NCBI RefSeq assembly: GCF_025602895.1
Contig: NW_026516447.1
Location: 1 to 40,120, forward strand
Direction of reading: 5' to 3'
Origin: Polychytrium aggregatum
Lineage: Eukaryota > Chytridiomycota > Chytridiomycetes > Polychytriales
Length of the DNA: 40,120 nt
Shown: one piece after another, positions 14,329-28,476 of the stretch
How the letters are laid out: each line of letters begins with the position of its first letter
How positions within the stretch are numbered: the stretch's first letter is position 1
Made by a program: the position numbers and the translations under genes
The notes under the pieces: generated by a model
The model's input: the letters and a program-made list of their open reading frames with translations, nothing else
What the model was told of the DNA's origin: nothing
Database searches by the model: none

Positions 14329-17300
14329 ATGTCGCCTGGACTCCCAAAGTACCGCTCAAATGCTATTCAAGTTCCGGTTGACGCATCGAATGCTTCGGAA
14401 GTCGCTACAAAGGCGGCAAAAGTGCCCAGTGACCGGTTGTTTCACTTCCCCATACCGTCGGGCTATAGTGGAACTAACGAGCCATATTTTGCACCGCCCT
14501 TGAATCTACCTCCTTTCCCTATCGGGTACACCGCGAACCGCATCCCATTTTATGGAAAAACGGCGAGCATCAAACCCATTCCAGCTGGAATGACAAACTT
14601 TGGAACCCGATTTTACATCGAAGGGCGGTCCACACCAAATGACTCGGCCAAAAATCTCGTTGCCGGCTACGATAATAGTGGTTTCCCCATATTCCTGCCG
14701 AGGGGTTGCAACCTTCCATCGCCCTCGGGATTCACTCCGGATGGAATCGCCTTTTACGACATTCCATCCATGATGCAGCAACGAGGAATAATGGTCCTCC
14801 CAGCCTCACTGAGCATTCAGGCAACGTGGCCATTGCTGGGTAAGAGTGCTGAGCCCGAGTCGCCCGATGCAGACGCTGGGCAAAGGCATGATATTCTGCA
14901 GAAGAAGCATCAGGAACGACTTCGAAATCTTGTCGTCTCCCTGGAGTCGTCTATGACCCAAGTTAGCGGCCACTTTCTTCGCGGTAGTCAGAGGCCAGTA
15001 GGCGATCTGAACAGGGTCTCACAATTCAATCGGGTGCGACAGCAAGACGAAGACTGTGGGACCGAATATCTTGAGGATCCCGACGACATCATTGGATTCC
15101 TCCGAGAGAGCGAAGACACAGGTTACCTCAAAGCGCATGGAATGAAGGTTATGATCGATCCAGACATACTCAAGTTCCAAAGCGTCCACGCGCCTGTCAC
15201 CAACAGTACGGTTTTGCGCTATCGTGCGGGTCGCGGCGACCATGAAGAGCGCGATTTCTTTGTTTCCGTCGAGCCGGTCGACATATTTTCGGTCAAATCA
15301 TTCCATTTCCGCCTTCAAGGAGAAGGTGTACTCGAAATGGCAGTATCATTCAATCCCAAAGCGATGAAAGCGGACCAGGTCGATGGCTCTCTTCACCTCA
15401 TCGACGACTCTGGGAGGAAGCTTGCCATGTGCCGACTGGTTGCCCTCAAGCAGAGCTTTGTTCGAGTCTCGCCGCTTTCCATCGATGCAGGCTGGATCCT
15501 TCCGGAGAGGCGCAAAGAGAGCATTCTCAAGATTGAGAATGTATCTTCTGGCGCTGTCAGCATCAATTTACGCATGCAAAGCGATGCAGCCACCACCAGC
15601 GGGACCCCGCAAGCTCCCAGTCGACCTCAAACGTCCAGAAGCGGACCCTTTAGCGTTGCACTCAAGACACTCAAACTTCAGCCGTATGAACAAAAGTCTG
15701 TCCCGATCTCGTTTGAGTCAGCCAGCCTCGGTCGGTGCAGCGACGTGCTGGAAATTCATTCGCCTGGAGGCGACATGATCAAGGTTCAGCTCGTGGGGAT
15801 CGCCGGAATCCCAATTACCTTGTATCCCGAGGACGCCGAGAGCTCCATGGCCGGCGCAGCCGCATTGACTCGCGAGCGATGCGAGTTTATGCGAAAATTC
15901 CAGCGAGGCGACTCCAAAGACAAGCCTCATCTCAATTTGTCTCCGACCGATACGGCCATCTTGAAAAACATGATGTCGGCCACGTCCGATCAAGAATCCC
16001 GACGCGAGGCGCACACCTTGGACTTTGGAATATCGCCCATGGATTCACATGTGCAAATGAGATGCCTAACATTGATGAATCTTTCGGATGTCTCCATCAC
16101 CGTCGGGCTCTACTGCCAGCATCCGGCCATCAAATGCCCATATTTGGTCCGCATAGCCCCTCGCATGGCCAACACCGTCGAAGTTGTGTTGAGCATGGCG
16201 AGTTCGCTAGCCGGCCGTGCCACAGGGAATATCAAGACCATCATCGAGGTTATTTGCCCAGAGTTTCAAAATATTCCGCTGACAGTCCGAGCATTCATTG
16301 GCCAGCCACTGTATTTTCCATCATGGGAGCTGGCCTTCTTCAAGCCCGCACGCATCGGCGACACCGAATCGGTCACATTGTTCCTCATCAACGAGTCGCA
16401 GTACAACATCAGTTTCATAGCTCGTGGAATCGAAGCCCCACCACCCGACTCGAATCAGAACTTTATTATTTCATCCATATCGACAGATGAAGCATCGCCT
16501 TCGCTCATCTCTCCAGTTTCGGCTATACCTGTGACGTTTGTGTTTAACGCTCGACAGCGGGGACCACTTCTCCAGTCAGTCAGATTCAAACTTCTCACGC
16601 CGTTTGAACTAGAAAGTCCAAGTGCCATGTTTGGGAAACCGCTCTCGCTTGTGGGAATCTGTGTTGAGCCGTACGTCCATCGACCCGGAGAGCTCCCAGA
16701 TAAAAACGGCATTGATTTTCTCAGAATGTGGATGTCGCACCCCAAACGCGTGCTGGATGAGTATCCATCGCCAGAGGAGATGGCCCAAAGGTTTGACCTG
16801 CAGCCGGTTCTCAAGCCGCTTTCACGCGGGTCGATGGTTCCGTATACTCCACCCGCCGGAAGTAATCAAACCACGGCTTGCGCCACTTACTGCGAGGCCG
16901 TCTTCATTCGCGACAATATCGAGTTCAAGATGGGCGCCAAACTCGTCGGCCAGTCCGACAACTTTCGGAGATCTCAGCTGCAGCCCGTGCCCGTCAAAAA
17001 CCGAAGCAACCATGAGCTTACCGTATCTTTTCTTGCCAGCACGCTGTTCACCATCGATCCAAGATCAAAGACGATGCCTCCACACGACTCTGGCAATGTC
17101 GACGTCATGTTCGTCCCGCCTCTCGAAAGCCCGGATGTATTGCGATTTTACGGGTTTGGAATGGCCTTGCTTGAGCATGACCACAGCTTTCACGCCATTC
17201 AAATGATTGGCAAGAGCGATACCGACTTTTTGATCTTTCCACCTCCAAACAAGGATAAGCAGATCACCCTCGACTTTGGCCGCGTGGAGGTATCGTCGTT

Positions 17301-20300
17301 AGAGATCAGCCAAAAGACACTGCTTCTGTGCAATACCTTCCCAGCATCCTATTCCTGGAGCGTCAAGATGATCAGCGGAAAGTCCAAGTTCTCGGCCTTT
17401 GAAATCGGAATGATCCTCGGGGAGCTCCACGCCTACGAAACATATCCGTTGGTATTCAAATTCCATGCCGACTCGTCCGGGACTTTTGAGAGCATGGCCG
17501 AGGTTCACATAGCCGAGACGCTTGATCGGCACGCAAAGCCCACGAAAGTAGCAACCGTGCTTCTGCGTGGACAGATGGTCAACACCTCACTCTTTGGATG
17601 TCCCGATGTCCTCGAGTTCGGGAGCACCGTTGTCTTTCAGAAGAAGGAGAAAAAGTTCACCATCACCAACAATGGATCAACCGAAACTTTGGTGACAATC
17701 CTCGTCAAGCCCCCGTTCTACGCGGGTATCAAGTCCTTTCATCTGACCCCGAAAGCGCAGCAGGAAATAGCGGTATCGTACCAACCGACCGAGTCCCGAT
17801 CGACTGTGATCAAGATGCTGGTATTCTCAAACCTGAGGCTCTACATTGTCAATCTCTCGGGCACGGGTGGAACGGCCCAGTTGATATGTGAGAAGTACGA
17901 AGACAGGGCCATAGACTTTGGATACCAGCGTGAGGGTACGGTGGCTTGGCTCCCGATATACGCCACCAACAAAGGGACCCTTCCACTTTCTTTGAAAGCA
18001 ATAACAAGCGACAGCCCAGACTTGGTTAAAATCGAATTCCTGAACATCACCTCCACCGTGCCATACGAGGGGACGACCTCCGGCGCTGGAATGATGCACA
18101 TCAGGATTCGCAAAGATTACTGGAGCATCCTAAGAAGGAAGTTTCAAGTTTTCAACGCCTTGAAGGACCTACTGAAGGTGGCCAAGGGAGCAAAGAGTCG
18201 GTCCGACTATTGGAGCGATGGCGATCGCAAGGATGATCTGGGAATATCGGTGCAGATCCACAAAACAGACACAATCGATATCTTGGGCAGCAGCATCCCC
18301 GAAATCACACCCATTCTGCGGCCCTTTTATTCGTATCATTTTCTGATCGGATACTGTAACAAGTATCAGACCAAAACGGACACCTTCATCGATTTCCACT
18401 ACATGCCCGTGACGACCGAGGAATCGACAAACAATCTCCCGCTGTTGCTCAAGTCGATGAGACTGCATGTGGACGGAAACGCATATCGACCACTCGAATT
18501 CTTTCCGCCTTTCCATGATTTCGGCATAGTCGCGACGGAAGCATATTCGGGCAAAACAGCGAAAGAGCCCGAGTCTGCTCCCTCGTTCCCGTACGGCGTC
18601 GTTCGCCAGGAAGACGAGTCAAAATCACATACGCTGATGTTGCAGATCATCAACATGTCGATGGAGACCCAAAATCTCTCACTCCAGTATATTCATCCGG
18701 AGTTTTCCATAAGCGGGCGATCATGGCACCTTCAGCCCGGAGAAAAGCTTCATATTCCTGTTGATTTCCATCCTCCAAAGGAGCAGGTTCAATATCGGGG
18801 CGAAGCTAGGTTCCTCCACAAACATGGCGTCTCCACCATCCGACTCGCAGGCACGGGAGCTTCGGCAGATCTTATCTGTGATCGCACTCTCGACTTTGGC
18901 AGTCTCAAGATCGGCACAACCGGAACGCGTGCCCTCAAACTCAGCAATCGCGGTCTGATGATCTGTCGGTTCTGGATATATATCTGCCAAAGCAACGGCG
19001 ACTTTAAGCTTCATGGGAGCGACCCAAGCGAATACGAAGGCTCGGTGGAATCTGGCTGCTCCACCACTGTTACGGTTGAGTGCTCAACCCAGTCACCTAT
19101 CGAAAAGCCCGCCCATTTGCGTATCAAATGGCTGCGCGTTCCCGGAGGAATCTGGGAGCAGACCTTGGTCCCGCTGTTTGTCCGCATCGGCATACCTATA
19201 TTCAAGATCCATAAGTCCGAGCTCGACTTTGGAACGACCTATATTAATGTCAACAAAGTGCTGAGTCTTCTGGTATCGAATGACGGAAACGCTGTGTGCA
19301 TGTGGAGTTCTCGTTCAGAGAGCGTCAACATCGAAGCGTTTCCAAGCACAGGTGTGATCAATCCTGGAGAAACATTCAGCATCCGAGTCAAATACTCACC
19401 GTTGGACTATCAGCCTCTCTCTACATCGCTGTCCTTTGAAACGGATGCCGGGAACAAGGTTGCGATGTGCTACGGAATCGTCGGAGTTCCATATTTGATG
19501 ATTTCCAAGGAGCTCATGGCAATTGATTTCGGCATTGCGGCTATCAACAAAACGCATACGCGCTCCATCGAAATGGAGAACACGGGGAGCAAGCCGATCG
19601 AGTTCGAGGTTTCGATCTTTGAAAATACCCAGGATGGGGTTCCTTCGTACGATGAGGACTATGACATATTTTTTGCGGATCCGCCAAGCGGAGTGGTTCA
19701 GCCCGGCGAAAAGGCAAAGATCATGTTCCATGGCATTCCACGAGAGTACGGGGCAATCAACACCGCAAAGTACATGATACGTACGCGGGATGGGGAGCAG
19801 TATACCGGTAGCATCTGTATCACGGGTGGGAAGGCAATCATCAAGCTCGCACCTCCAAAAGTAACCGATGAGACAACCAAGCCGACGACCGCAGAGCAAT
19901 CCCGCTCTACCCCTCAATCGCGGCTTGGGAGCACACCGACAGCGCGGAGCACAACCACTTTCGAAGCCGGGCAGATGGCCATGTTCTCCCACATTGAAAA
20001 TTTACAGGAGATTCTGGCTGGACTGCGTGCTGCCGAGCTCGATAACGGTCTTGCCGAGTCGAAGAGACAAGGGCGCCCAGATGGCTCCAGAATTCATCAG
20101 AGACACGGGACACGGGTATCGACTTTCAGCCGCGAGTCTGTTGACAGCCGCCAGCCTTTCACACCCACTTCGGCTCACACTTCTACAGCGGCATCAGGAA
20201 CTCCGCGCAGAAGACGAGAGGGATCGGTAGGTTCCGAAGTCGGCGGGAGAGGTACCACGGACGACGAGGCGCTGCGTTTCATACAAGGAACTCGGGTCTT

Positions 20301-23300
20301 TGATGGCTCCGATTTCAAAGGCAAAGCTACATCTGAATCCGGAAAGCAGGTCCGATTTGGGTATACCCCCAAATCGGACGAGGATGGTCAGGATGGGGCC
20401 ATGTTCGATGTCCCTAGCACTGCTTCCGAGAGACGTGCGGATACCTCAAGCACTGCTGCAAGTCGAATCGAAACTGGCGATCGCGAGTCTCGAGGCATCC
20501 AATCTAGACGATCTTTTGAGCGCAGATCGAGCCGCTCTCAAAAGAGTACAGCCCCTCAGGCGCTCCCGCATGAGCTGGATGATGAATCAGCGGCTGTCAA
20601 GTACATGGACGAACTCACAGCAATAGAGGCTGAGCTGGAAAAGGCTCTCCTCAGCGAAATCGATATGGCCGCTGAGCTTCAAGGCGAGAATGGCCAGGAT
20701 AGGCGGTGGATCGGCGGACTTGGCCGATATCGCCCTGCTCAAGAGCGGCGAAGACTCCCGGATCGATCGACCAAACCAGATGTTGCTTCCCGGACTCCTG
20801 AGCCCGATCAAGCTGGATACAAAGGCGATTCTAAAACATCCGGAGCCAGTCCAACCGGACCGTCAAAGGGTAAAGAAGTCAATGGCGAAGGTGCCGAAGC
20901 TGCGAAGGGACGACAGCTGCGTGAGCACGGCGCCAGCGAGGGAGGCTCGGAGGAGCCGCATGCTGAAGCAGCCCAGCGCATCGAGCATACACTCGGGAAC
21001 TTGATCAACATGGCACAGGGTCTGATGAATCAGTCGCGCATGATCTTGCACGGCTATACCGAGAAGACCAGCGAGGAGATTGGGCTGCTCAAGAAAAAAA
21101 TCGATGCTATCAACAACAGAGTCATCGAGAGCACAAAGTCAATCATGAAGAACGTCCGAGATCAACTCTCGGGAGAGTGGGTGCCAAATCGGGAATTTCT
21201 TACAGGCACCTTGCGACGTTTGCAAGCATCCAACCATGTGGTCGAGACCCTCACTCAGCTTTCCGTTTCTGCCAAGAAGGACGATGACGAAGTTGACACA
21301 TTCAACCTCGGGCTCTTCAGAATCGATCAAAGGAGTGAAGACATTCTCCTCTTTAACCTCCCTAACACCGGCAACCTCAGCTTTGATTTTGAACTAGTGC
21401 CCATCCTCAGCCAGACATGCGTTCCTCCAGGAGTCGAGGGTGACGGATTTGAATACTTCCAGATCACGCCCTCCTCTGGTACGATCGATCCTCGAAACTC
21501 CATCAACATCTCAGCTTCTGTATTCGCGGCGACTCCCGGGCTTTATCAGCAAGGATACGAGCTGCGCTCTGCAGGAGAGGTTGTCCTGTCCTTCTATCTC
21601 AGTGCTCGCATTGGTGTCCCTCGAATCGAGCTCGCTCCAGCGATATTGGACTTTGGACTAGTGACTCGCCGAAAAACGAGCACACGGACGCTCTTGATCT
21701 CAAACGCCGGTACTTTCCGGGATATCTGGCGTATCGAGCCTATCATTGCTGATGGTGGATCCCAGGCGATGTTTTCTGGCACGGCTTCCGGTGCCAATCG
21801 TCTCCCCTTCGAGTGCGCGCAGCAGCGAGGCGAACTCGAGCCTGGAGATTCCGTGGAGGTCGGCATTAGCTTCAGTCCAACCAATGAAGGTCCATACCAA
21901 CAAAAGTACCGACTAACGTGGAGCATGGCTCCGATATCGTTCGAGACGAAGGGCATCGGGGGCGGTGTACGCATCAAACCCACATATGTCGATCCGGCAG
22001 ATATCCAATTCGGCGGCCTCGACTGGGGGACTTGTGTCGTCGGTGTTGGATATACAAAAAAAATTGACCTCAAGAACATTGGAAATGTCGATGGCGAGAT
22101 CGAAATCAGGAATCCGCATCAATTCCTACAAATCGAGGCACCTAAAAACAGCCGTGGTGGAATAGTGGTTCGATCGGGGGAGTCTATTCCTGTGACCCTC
22201 ACCTATCGGCCTCTCGAAAGTCTGAACACAAAAGAAGGAATCAAAATTGCCCTGCCCGAGAACGACTTTGTATCGATTCCTTTCAAGGCCACGGCAGGGG
22301 TGTGCTCATGGAAAATCGACAACAGACTCAGTCTCGTCAATATGTCAATCAACGATATTCAGAATGGTCGAATCACGGTCATTAACGATGGAGAGCTCGA
22401 TATTCCTCTGGAGGTTCAGATGTCTCAGCCCATCTCTCCGAACATCAGCTTCATAACCAAAGGCTGGCGAGCCGACAAGAGCTTGATTGTTGCTGGTCAG
22501 GAGATCACCATCGATCTCACGGTAACACCAAAGAAGCCCGAACTTTTCGATGGCAGCGTGCTGTTGATGACAAATCTCGGGAGGGGAACCATCACCGAAA
22601 CAATCCCGTACAAATTCAGGGCCTATGCGGAGGCCGTCGCTCTTGACGACGACGACGATGCTTCAGTCGGAAGAATCATGGTTGGCCAAACGGCTTCTGT
22701 GAAGCGAACCCTCACCAACTTTGGTAACTCCGAAGTACGCTATCGTGTCCGAATAGAGGTATACACCCCGGAGCATGCGCTCAAAGGGTCCCTCGATAGC
22801 GTCACCGAAGGCGGAGGCGTGCCCAAGCGACTTGCCAAGAAGGGTAAGGCTGGAAGTTCGATGGGATCCCAGAGTCTCAAACAAGGTCGATCAAAGTCCA
22901 AAATCCTGGCATCGTCAGAACATGTTCCAGCGAGAACCCCATGGAAGATCAGGGGATTGTCTGGTAAGCTTGTGAAGCGATTTGCTGCGAAATATCCTTC
23001 ATTGTAGATACGAAAGTTGCTTTATTTGCTCCCAATCTGACACGACACATACCAAAACTAGAGGGAATTCTTGAGCCCGATAAAACCATTGACATCGAAG
23101 CCATATTTGAATCGCTTGATGAAGATGGTGACGACTGGCACGAAGCCCGACTTGTTGTCGAAAAGTGCGAGGTGAGCACACGGTTGAATGGAATGAACCC
23201 CTCCTTCTTGCTCACCTGATCTCATCAATTTCGTGTACATCTGTTTACTAGGGGAGCGTTTGGGAGGAACTCTCCTCGCTCAAGCTCGTTGGCGCAGGCG

Positions 23301-26300
23301 GTAAACCAAAACTCGTTCTGGATACTCAAGCTGTGGACTTTGGACACGTTGGAATCGGGGCTGAGAAGACCGCGGTGGTTCTGCTCCAAAATGAGGTTGG
23401 TTCTTCTCGATCTGTGAGACGCTATTTGATGCATCAAGGCATGAAGGCCTATCTGGGCCATCGAACAAGGGATTTGTTCTTGCAACCGATACGAGCTGTG
23501 GAAGCCCCCCCCCAATTCATATTCTAGGTTATTGGCGGCTGGCCTAAACATCATGTTGACCAGAACTTGCCCAAACCTCGTAATAGGGCACAGCAATCCT
23601 GGACTATGAGTTTGTGCCATTCTGGGACTTTGATGTTCAAATTCGGCTAGGAGAAGCTGTCCCAATGAAGGGCCATATTGAGCCTGGGGGGTATTTGAAA
23701 TGCCCATTTATATTCAAGCCCGATCAAGACATTGATTACTCCTCGACAATCGAGATACAGACCCAGGTTGACAAACAGACGGTGGCCATGACAGGGAGAG
23801 GTAAGCGTCACAATCGAGCGATGCATGTTTAGCGTTTTCTGACTGACATCCACCGATTCACAGGTGCGGTATATCGAATATATGAGGCGGGATTGCCAAA
23901 TTACATCGACATGGGCACGATATATCTTGGAGAGACAAGTGAAAGCTTTGTAAGTTTGTGTCAAGCCCCGTAACAGATTCGAGAATAATGGAGGCGACGA
24001 GGTCGGGCTAATAGGTTTTGTGTTAACCAGATCAAAGTTATGAACGACTGTGAGTTCGAAATCAATGTTGCGGCGGCGGTGTTCCTGTCCGACCCGAACG
24101 AGCATCCAGACGCAGAAATCGCAACACAGTTTCGGACCTTCCCCGAGCTGTTTGATATCCCGCCGAACCCGCAAGACCCCGGAAACAACAGGTATACATT
24201 ACTGATTGAGCTAGTTCTGACAAGAATCGGCACTGAATCAACCTCTATGTAGTCGATCGTCAGTCTCGGTCTCTATCCAAGTTGTTTCACCCTTTCCGAC
24301 AGCCACGGGGGCCACCCTTGACATAAGTGAAGCAACAGCCTTGGTGGGAGGCGGCAAGAAGAAGGTTTATCTGCAGCTGAGAGTGATTGGCGGACGATGC
24401 ATCAGCGTTCCGTGCCTCTTTAGTTATGGCATAAACAAGTTGTTGTTCTTCCGTCAAGCGCCTGAGCCTCTCGACACGCCTGAGCCTATGGATCAGCTGG
24501 ACTTTGGAGAAACGGTAGGGTTTTGCTGCTCTACTTTGCTCCTGACACCGTGTTCAGTTGACATCTATCCTGTACTCCAATTCTAATTTACACTGGTCTT
24601 GATGCAAACGCACGTGTAACATCGACCGTATCAGCCGATGGACTCTGGTTCGATTGTGAGCATCTATGTATTCAATCCAAACCGATTCCCTGTCCAATAC
24701 GAAGCCACGATCACATCGAGTGTGAGTAATTTTGCGATCAATCCCCCGCAATGCGCGTGTTTGGGAGGCGATCGCTCCACAACGATAAATCGGCATCGAT
24801 TGACCCTTATACAACTCGAACGATCGCGATGCCATAGGAATATTCGCTCTACCATCGCAGTGCCTTGGTTGGCTCCCGCCAATTTAAAGAATTGACGCTT
24901 GAGCTATGTGCAATCGGAAGCGATTTGGATGACGAAGTTCCATCAAGCATTCTGTGTGAAGGTGTTCTCGAACTCCACACCAACATTCCGGCGATCGCAA
25001 CCATCGAGCTTCCAGTCCGAGGGCTTCTTATCGACGTAGGTTGATTATGATGCACCGAAGTGGGGCAGCTCTGCGCGGCACCAATGTTTGCTCACTCTCG
25101 CTACGTTGACATGCCGCATTGTGCTGGACAACAGATCATCACAGCTCTGGATTTCTCTGAAGCAAAGGCCATCCAGTTCGGACCTGTGCTCCTCGGAAAC
25201 ATCAGTTCCAATAGCTTTTCCTTTCAAAACCCGCTTCGTCGGCCCTTGAACTGGAAGTTTTTTGTCGAAGATGCATATCGAGATATATTCCTTGTCTCGA
25301 GGGACTATCCCTTTGTCCAGGTGTGTTCCGAATCGAGTCTCATTTTCCAGGGCCCCATATTCATCCTCCCCATGCCGAGCTTTGGAATTGAGGACGTGCC
25401 CATTGGTAACCTCGTCTCCGATTTGGAAAAATCGCAATGGAAACCATTTTGCGCGCAAATTAGGGCACGGCAAAATCAAAGAGGGAGGTCTCCATACCGA
25501 TTCAGTTCAAGCCCAAGATTGCTGTTGGATACTTGGCCGCTGCCACACTGGAGACCGATGAAGGAACACATACCATTCAGATATCTTTTTATAGCGTCAA
25601 TAGCTAGACCGGTCAGAATGATATGGGTCCGATCTATCGTTGCGACGCCCATATATGCATTTTGACCCTACCGAGGGCTCTGTCTGACTTTCTCATGCCA
25701 CCGACATTCAGTTCCGATCCTTAACTCGATTTTTGGCGATTACATCGAAGGCACAGGGGTTGTTGCAGAAATCAAGCTCGAGATCAATAAGCTTCCGTTT
25801 GGAGTCGTTGGTATTGGAAACCCAGAATTCCGCGTGGTCAACATCATCAACCCCACCCCAGTCACAATATTACTTTCATTCCAGCTTACTAACGCAGACT
25901 TTTATATGGAATCGTATGATCGGTAAGGGATTGCGTCAATAGATTGAGCACACTTGCCATGAATCTGACCGACCCGCTTTCCCAGGGTACCGTTGCCTCC
26001 GGAGCAACCGACAGAAATCAAACTTTACTTTGACCCCAAGGTCACTGGACCAGCAGAGGGTGCCGTGCACATTTTCCACTTTGACGAAGCACAAGGACGC
26101 AAAACCAAACAGCTCGGCACTCTTCTCTTGACTGGGTCCGGGGGCGTTTTTGGGATGCAATCCGTGGGCGACGAACCGGGAAAACCCACTGCCGCAATAG
26201 TGATCAATTATCCGAAAATCCCAGAGTCCGCACGAGCCAAAAAGCATTTTGAAGTCGAGAATTGCGGAGAAACTGTCATCCATGTTGGCATTGTGGACAA

Positions 26301-27274
26301 CAGCGGCAATGAGCTTGCGCGAGACACAGAGATTCGGTGCGAGAACTTCTCGGTTCTCATCAGTCCCTCTGTCGCGCTGATCAAGCCCAAGAGCAAGCAC
26401 CGCTTTGCTGTTACGGTTCGGGTCGGTATAGTGTGCTTGTGGAGGGATGATTGTTGGAACGAGAGAAGCGGATTATCTTCCCATGGGCTTCCCACGGACT
26501 TCCCGACTTACGCTGTCGACAACGATCCTCAGGGCATCCGGGTAGGCGAAGCAACATGCCATTTACAGCTGCGAACCAAGACCCTCGCCAAACCAAAAAC
26601 AATCCCCATCGAGATCACGGCTACGATTGTCAACGCCTTTGCTATGATGATCGATAGCATCAAAGCCTTTTCCCGAGCAGACAACTCCATCGAAACAACT
26701 CTGAACGTGATGTTGCAAGAGGAAGGGAAATACGACTCGGAGATTGAGCTGTGGAAGATTTTGCTGCCGGTCATTCGCATCTCTCCGTTCGCCCCAAGCG
26801 ACATGCTGCGCTCCATTCCTTGTGCACAGGTAGGGCAGGTATCAATATTCTTTGGTGTGTGTGCCGTATCAGGCATCGCGATCTAATCCTGATTCTTCGG
26901 CATAGCCCAACGTCACCGACGTTGATATTCAGCCCTACACTGTTCGCCCACCGGCAATTCCAAGGGAGTTGCCTCCGCGACAGAAAAAGTGGTACATGAA
27001 CCGGGTCTCCATGGCTCTTGATCAAGGAAACAAGGTAAGATACGAAACAAAAGCCACAAAAGATGATCATTACAGGCTTGTTGGGTCCGGATTTCTCCGC
27101 TACGTAAGATAGGGCGGCGGGTAGCTCCACTAAGCATATACTGTGGATATCGCCTAAAAGGACCGCCAATCGTCACCCTCGGATCTGGAACGACGACAAG
27201 AGGCACTGCGCTTCACCCAGCCCATTGAGAAAAAAGTGCACCTGACTTTTGATAAGCGACTTCGTCTCGAGTGA
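14329..27274 (+). CDS. Giant Hydin/ASH-type Ig-like repeat protein, probable axonemal central-apparatus protein
   Basis: One exon (about 14327-22963, over 2,870 codons) is followed by small exons: 23008-23171, 23252-23395, 23587-23800, 23864-23949, 24031-24191, 24253-24514, one from 24635, and onward to 26906-27034 and 27161-27274, ending KRLRLE. Introns are often 44-80 bp. Repeats of the form LDFGxxxxGxxxxKxxxLxNxG mark Hydin/ASPM-SPD2 type Ig-like domains: LEFGSTVVFQKKEKKFTITN, LDFGSLKIGTTGTRALKLSN (residue 1521), IDFGIAAINKTHTRSIEMEN, LDFGLVTRRKTSTRTLLISN and VDFGHVGIGAEKTAVVLLQN. A Ser/Arg-rich linker (about 1850-2080) and a predicted coiled coil (about 2212-2285) split the domain chain. 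The family (HYDIN, CFAP65, CFAP47, CFAP74, DLEC1) builds central-pair projections in motile cilia. No Hydin adenylate-kinase-like motif was seen, so I give no symbol. The true start may lie upstream (9446). Confidence 0.8.
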
Positions 27275-27348
27275 TGTTGGTTGATGAAAATGTCACAATA
27301 GACCACCGCAGATTTTTGCAGAATACAATGCTGATACAGTCGATCCAG

Positions 27349-28476
27349 AAAAAAAAAAAAAACGGGACAGTTCCTTCCTGGCTTCAGATGTCTGAATCCC
27401 GCTGACTGACTGTAGGCCCCAGTGAGCAGGCCGCGAGATTGTTTCCAGTACCTGGTTGGCAATCTCTTTGTTTTTGGTTGGTTTGGGAAGCATGGTCATG
27501 AATACACGACCGATTCCCTGTGGCGACGGGACTGGCATACTCAGATCATGATCCGTGAGGCATTGATGTCTCGATGTGGGAGTGTGGTGGATGCATTCGA
27601 CCCTCTGCACAGCTTCATGGTTTCTCGATATCAAGCCAGCCAGGTCAAACGAGGCGCTCGGCCTCCGGGCACTGTGAGCACACCTGGGATGTGTTGAGCT
27701 CGTTCACCGAGCACACATGGATCTTGGAGACGGATGGGCCTGGTGGACACCCCCGGTGATGCATGGATTGCTCGAAATACCAAGCAAAGTTGAGTCCCCG
27801 TGGGCTCGACGGATATATCTCTCCCTTTCCTTGCTTTCACGATGCGTTCCCACAGGCAACCAGTGTCAGTTTCCATGGACACACTGTTTGGCCGCGATGG
27901 GCGATGGATTGTGGGCATTCACATGCGGAGAAAGCCCCCGCCTGCGTCCAGAAACGTGTCTCGTTATGGGTGTGATGTAAATGAGACGCCCGATATCCTG
28001 TGTGTGGAGAAAGTTGGACAGTGTTCACCAGTCGAGCTCTTGCTGCGATGTCGTCTCGCTGAGCCGCCGTATCTTTGGTGTTGCCGCCCATCGTTGCTGC
28101 CAAGTCCATCTTGGCTGAGTGCCAATGGATTCCATATGGCCATGGAGTCCCACAAGACCTTGGATCTTGCTTGTCCAAAGTTTCCCCCCCCCACTCATCG
28201 ATATCCGTCAGCGACGCTCGATTTGCACACCTTGACCATGTCGTCTTGATTGCGTTGGCGTCGCGATATTGGGCTGTGGTGCACCGATGCGATGGATTGC
28301 GGGTCACCAACGACATTTACTACGACATGAACGCACCCCGATGGTCCCATGAAGCTTATTCTTCTCTGGTGATGGTGGTGGCGGCAGTGGCGGAGCTCGC
28401 GGGAGCTTGTCGGAATGGAAGGAAGCAGACGAGGGCTGAGGGCATATTCCTTGTACAGCTTCCACGGTGTGGATGG
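27349..28476 (-). pseudogene. Decayed Fanzor nuclease 3' end, relic copy C, longest
   Basis: This copy is the reverse complement of copy A (position p in A pairs with 28477-p) up to A's cut at the window edge, so it extends at least to 28476 and probably further. It has the same nonsense codons, frameshift and retained RuvC/zinc-finger remnants. It has the best-preserved 3' terminus: in element sense ...GGAACTGTCCCG, then 14 T, then CTGG. The intact Fanzor element ends TGTCCCG, 7 T, CTGA. On the + strand this gives an A14 tract at 27349-27362, 74 bp after the stop codon of the giant gene. Upstream element-sense sequence (28477-28700) has open frames but no clear Fanzor match, so the 5' end of the element is not located. 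Confidence 0.85.

Noticed and set aside
14329..27274. Naming the giant gene HYDIN
   Set aside because: The Ig-like repeats fit the Hydin group, but no adenylate-kinase-like P-loop region was seen and the N-terminal layout differs, so ortholog identity is not supported.
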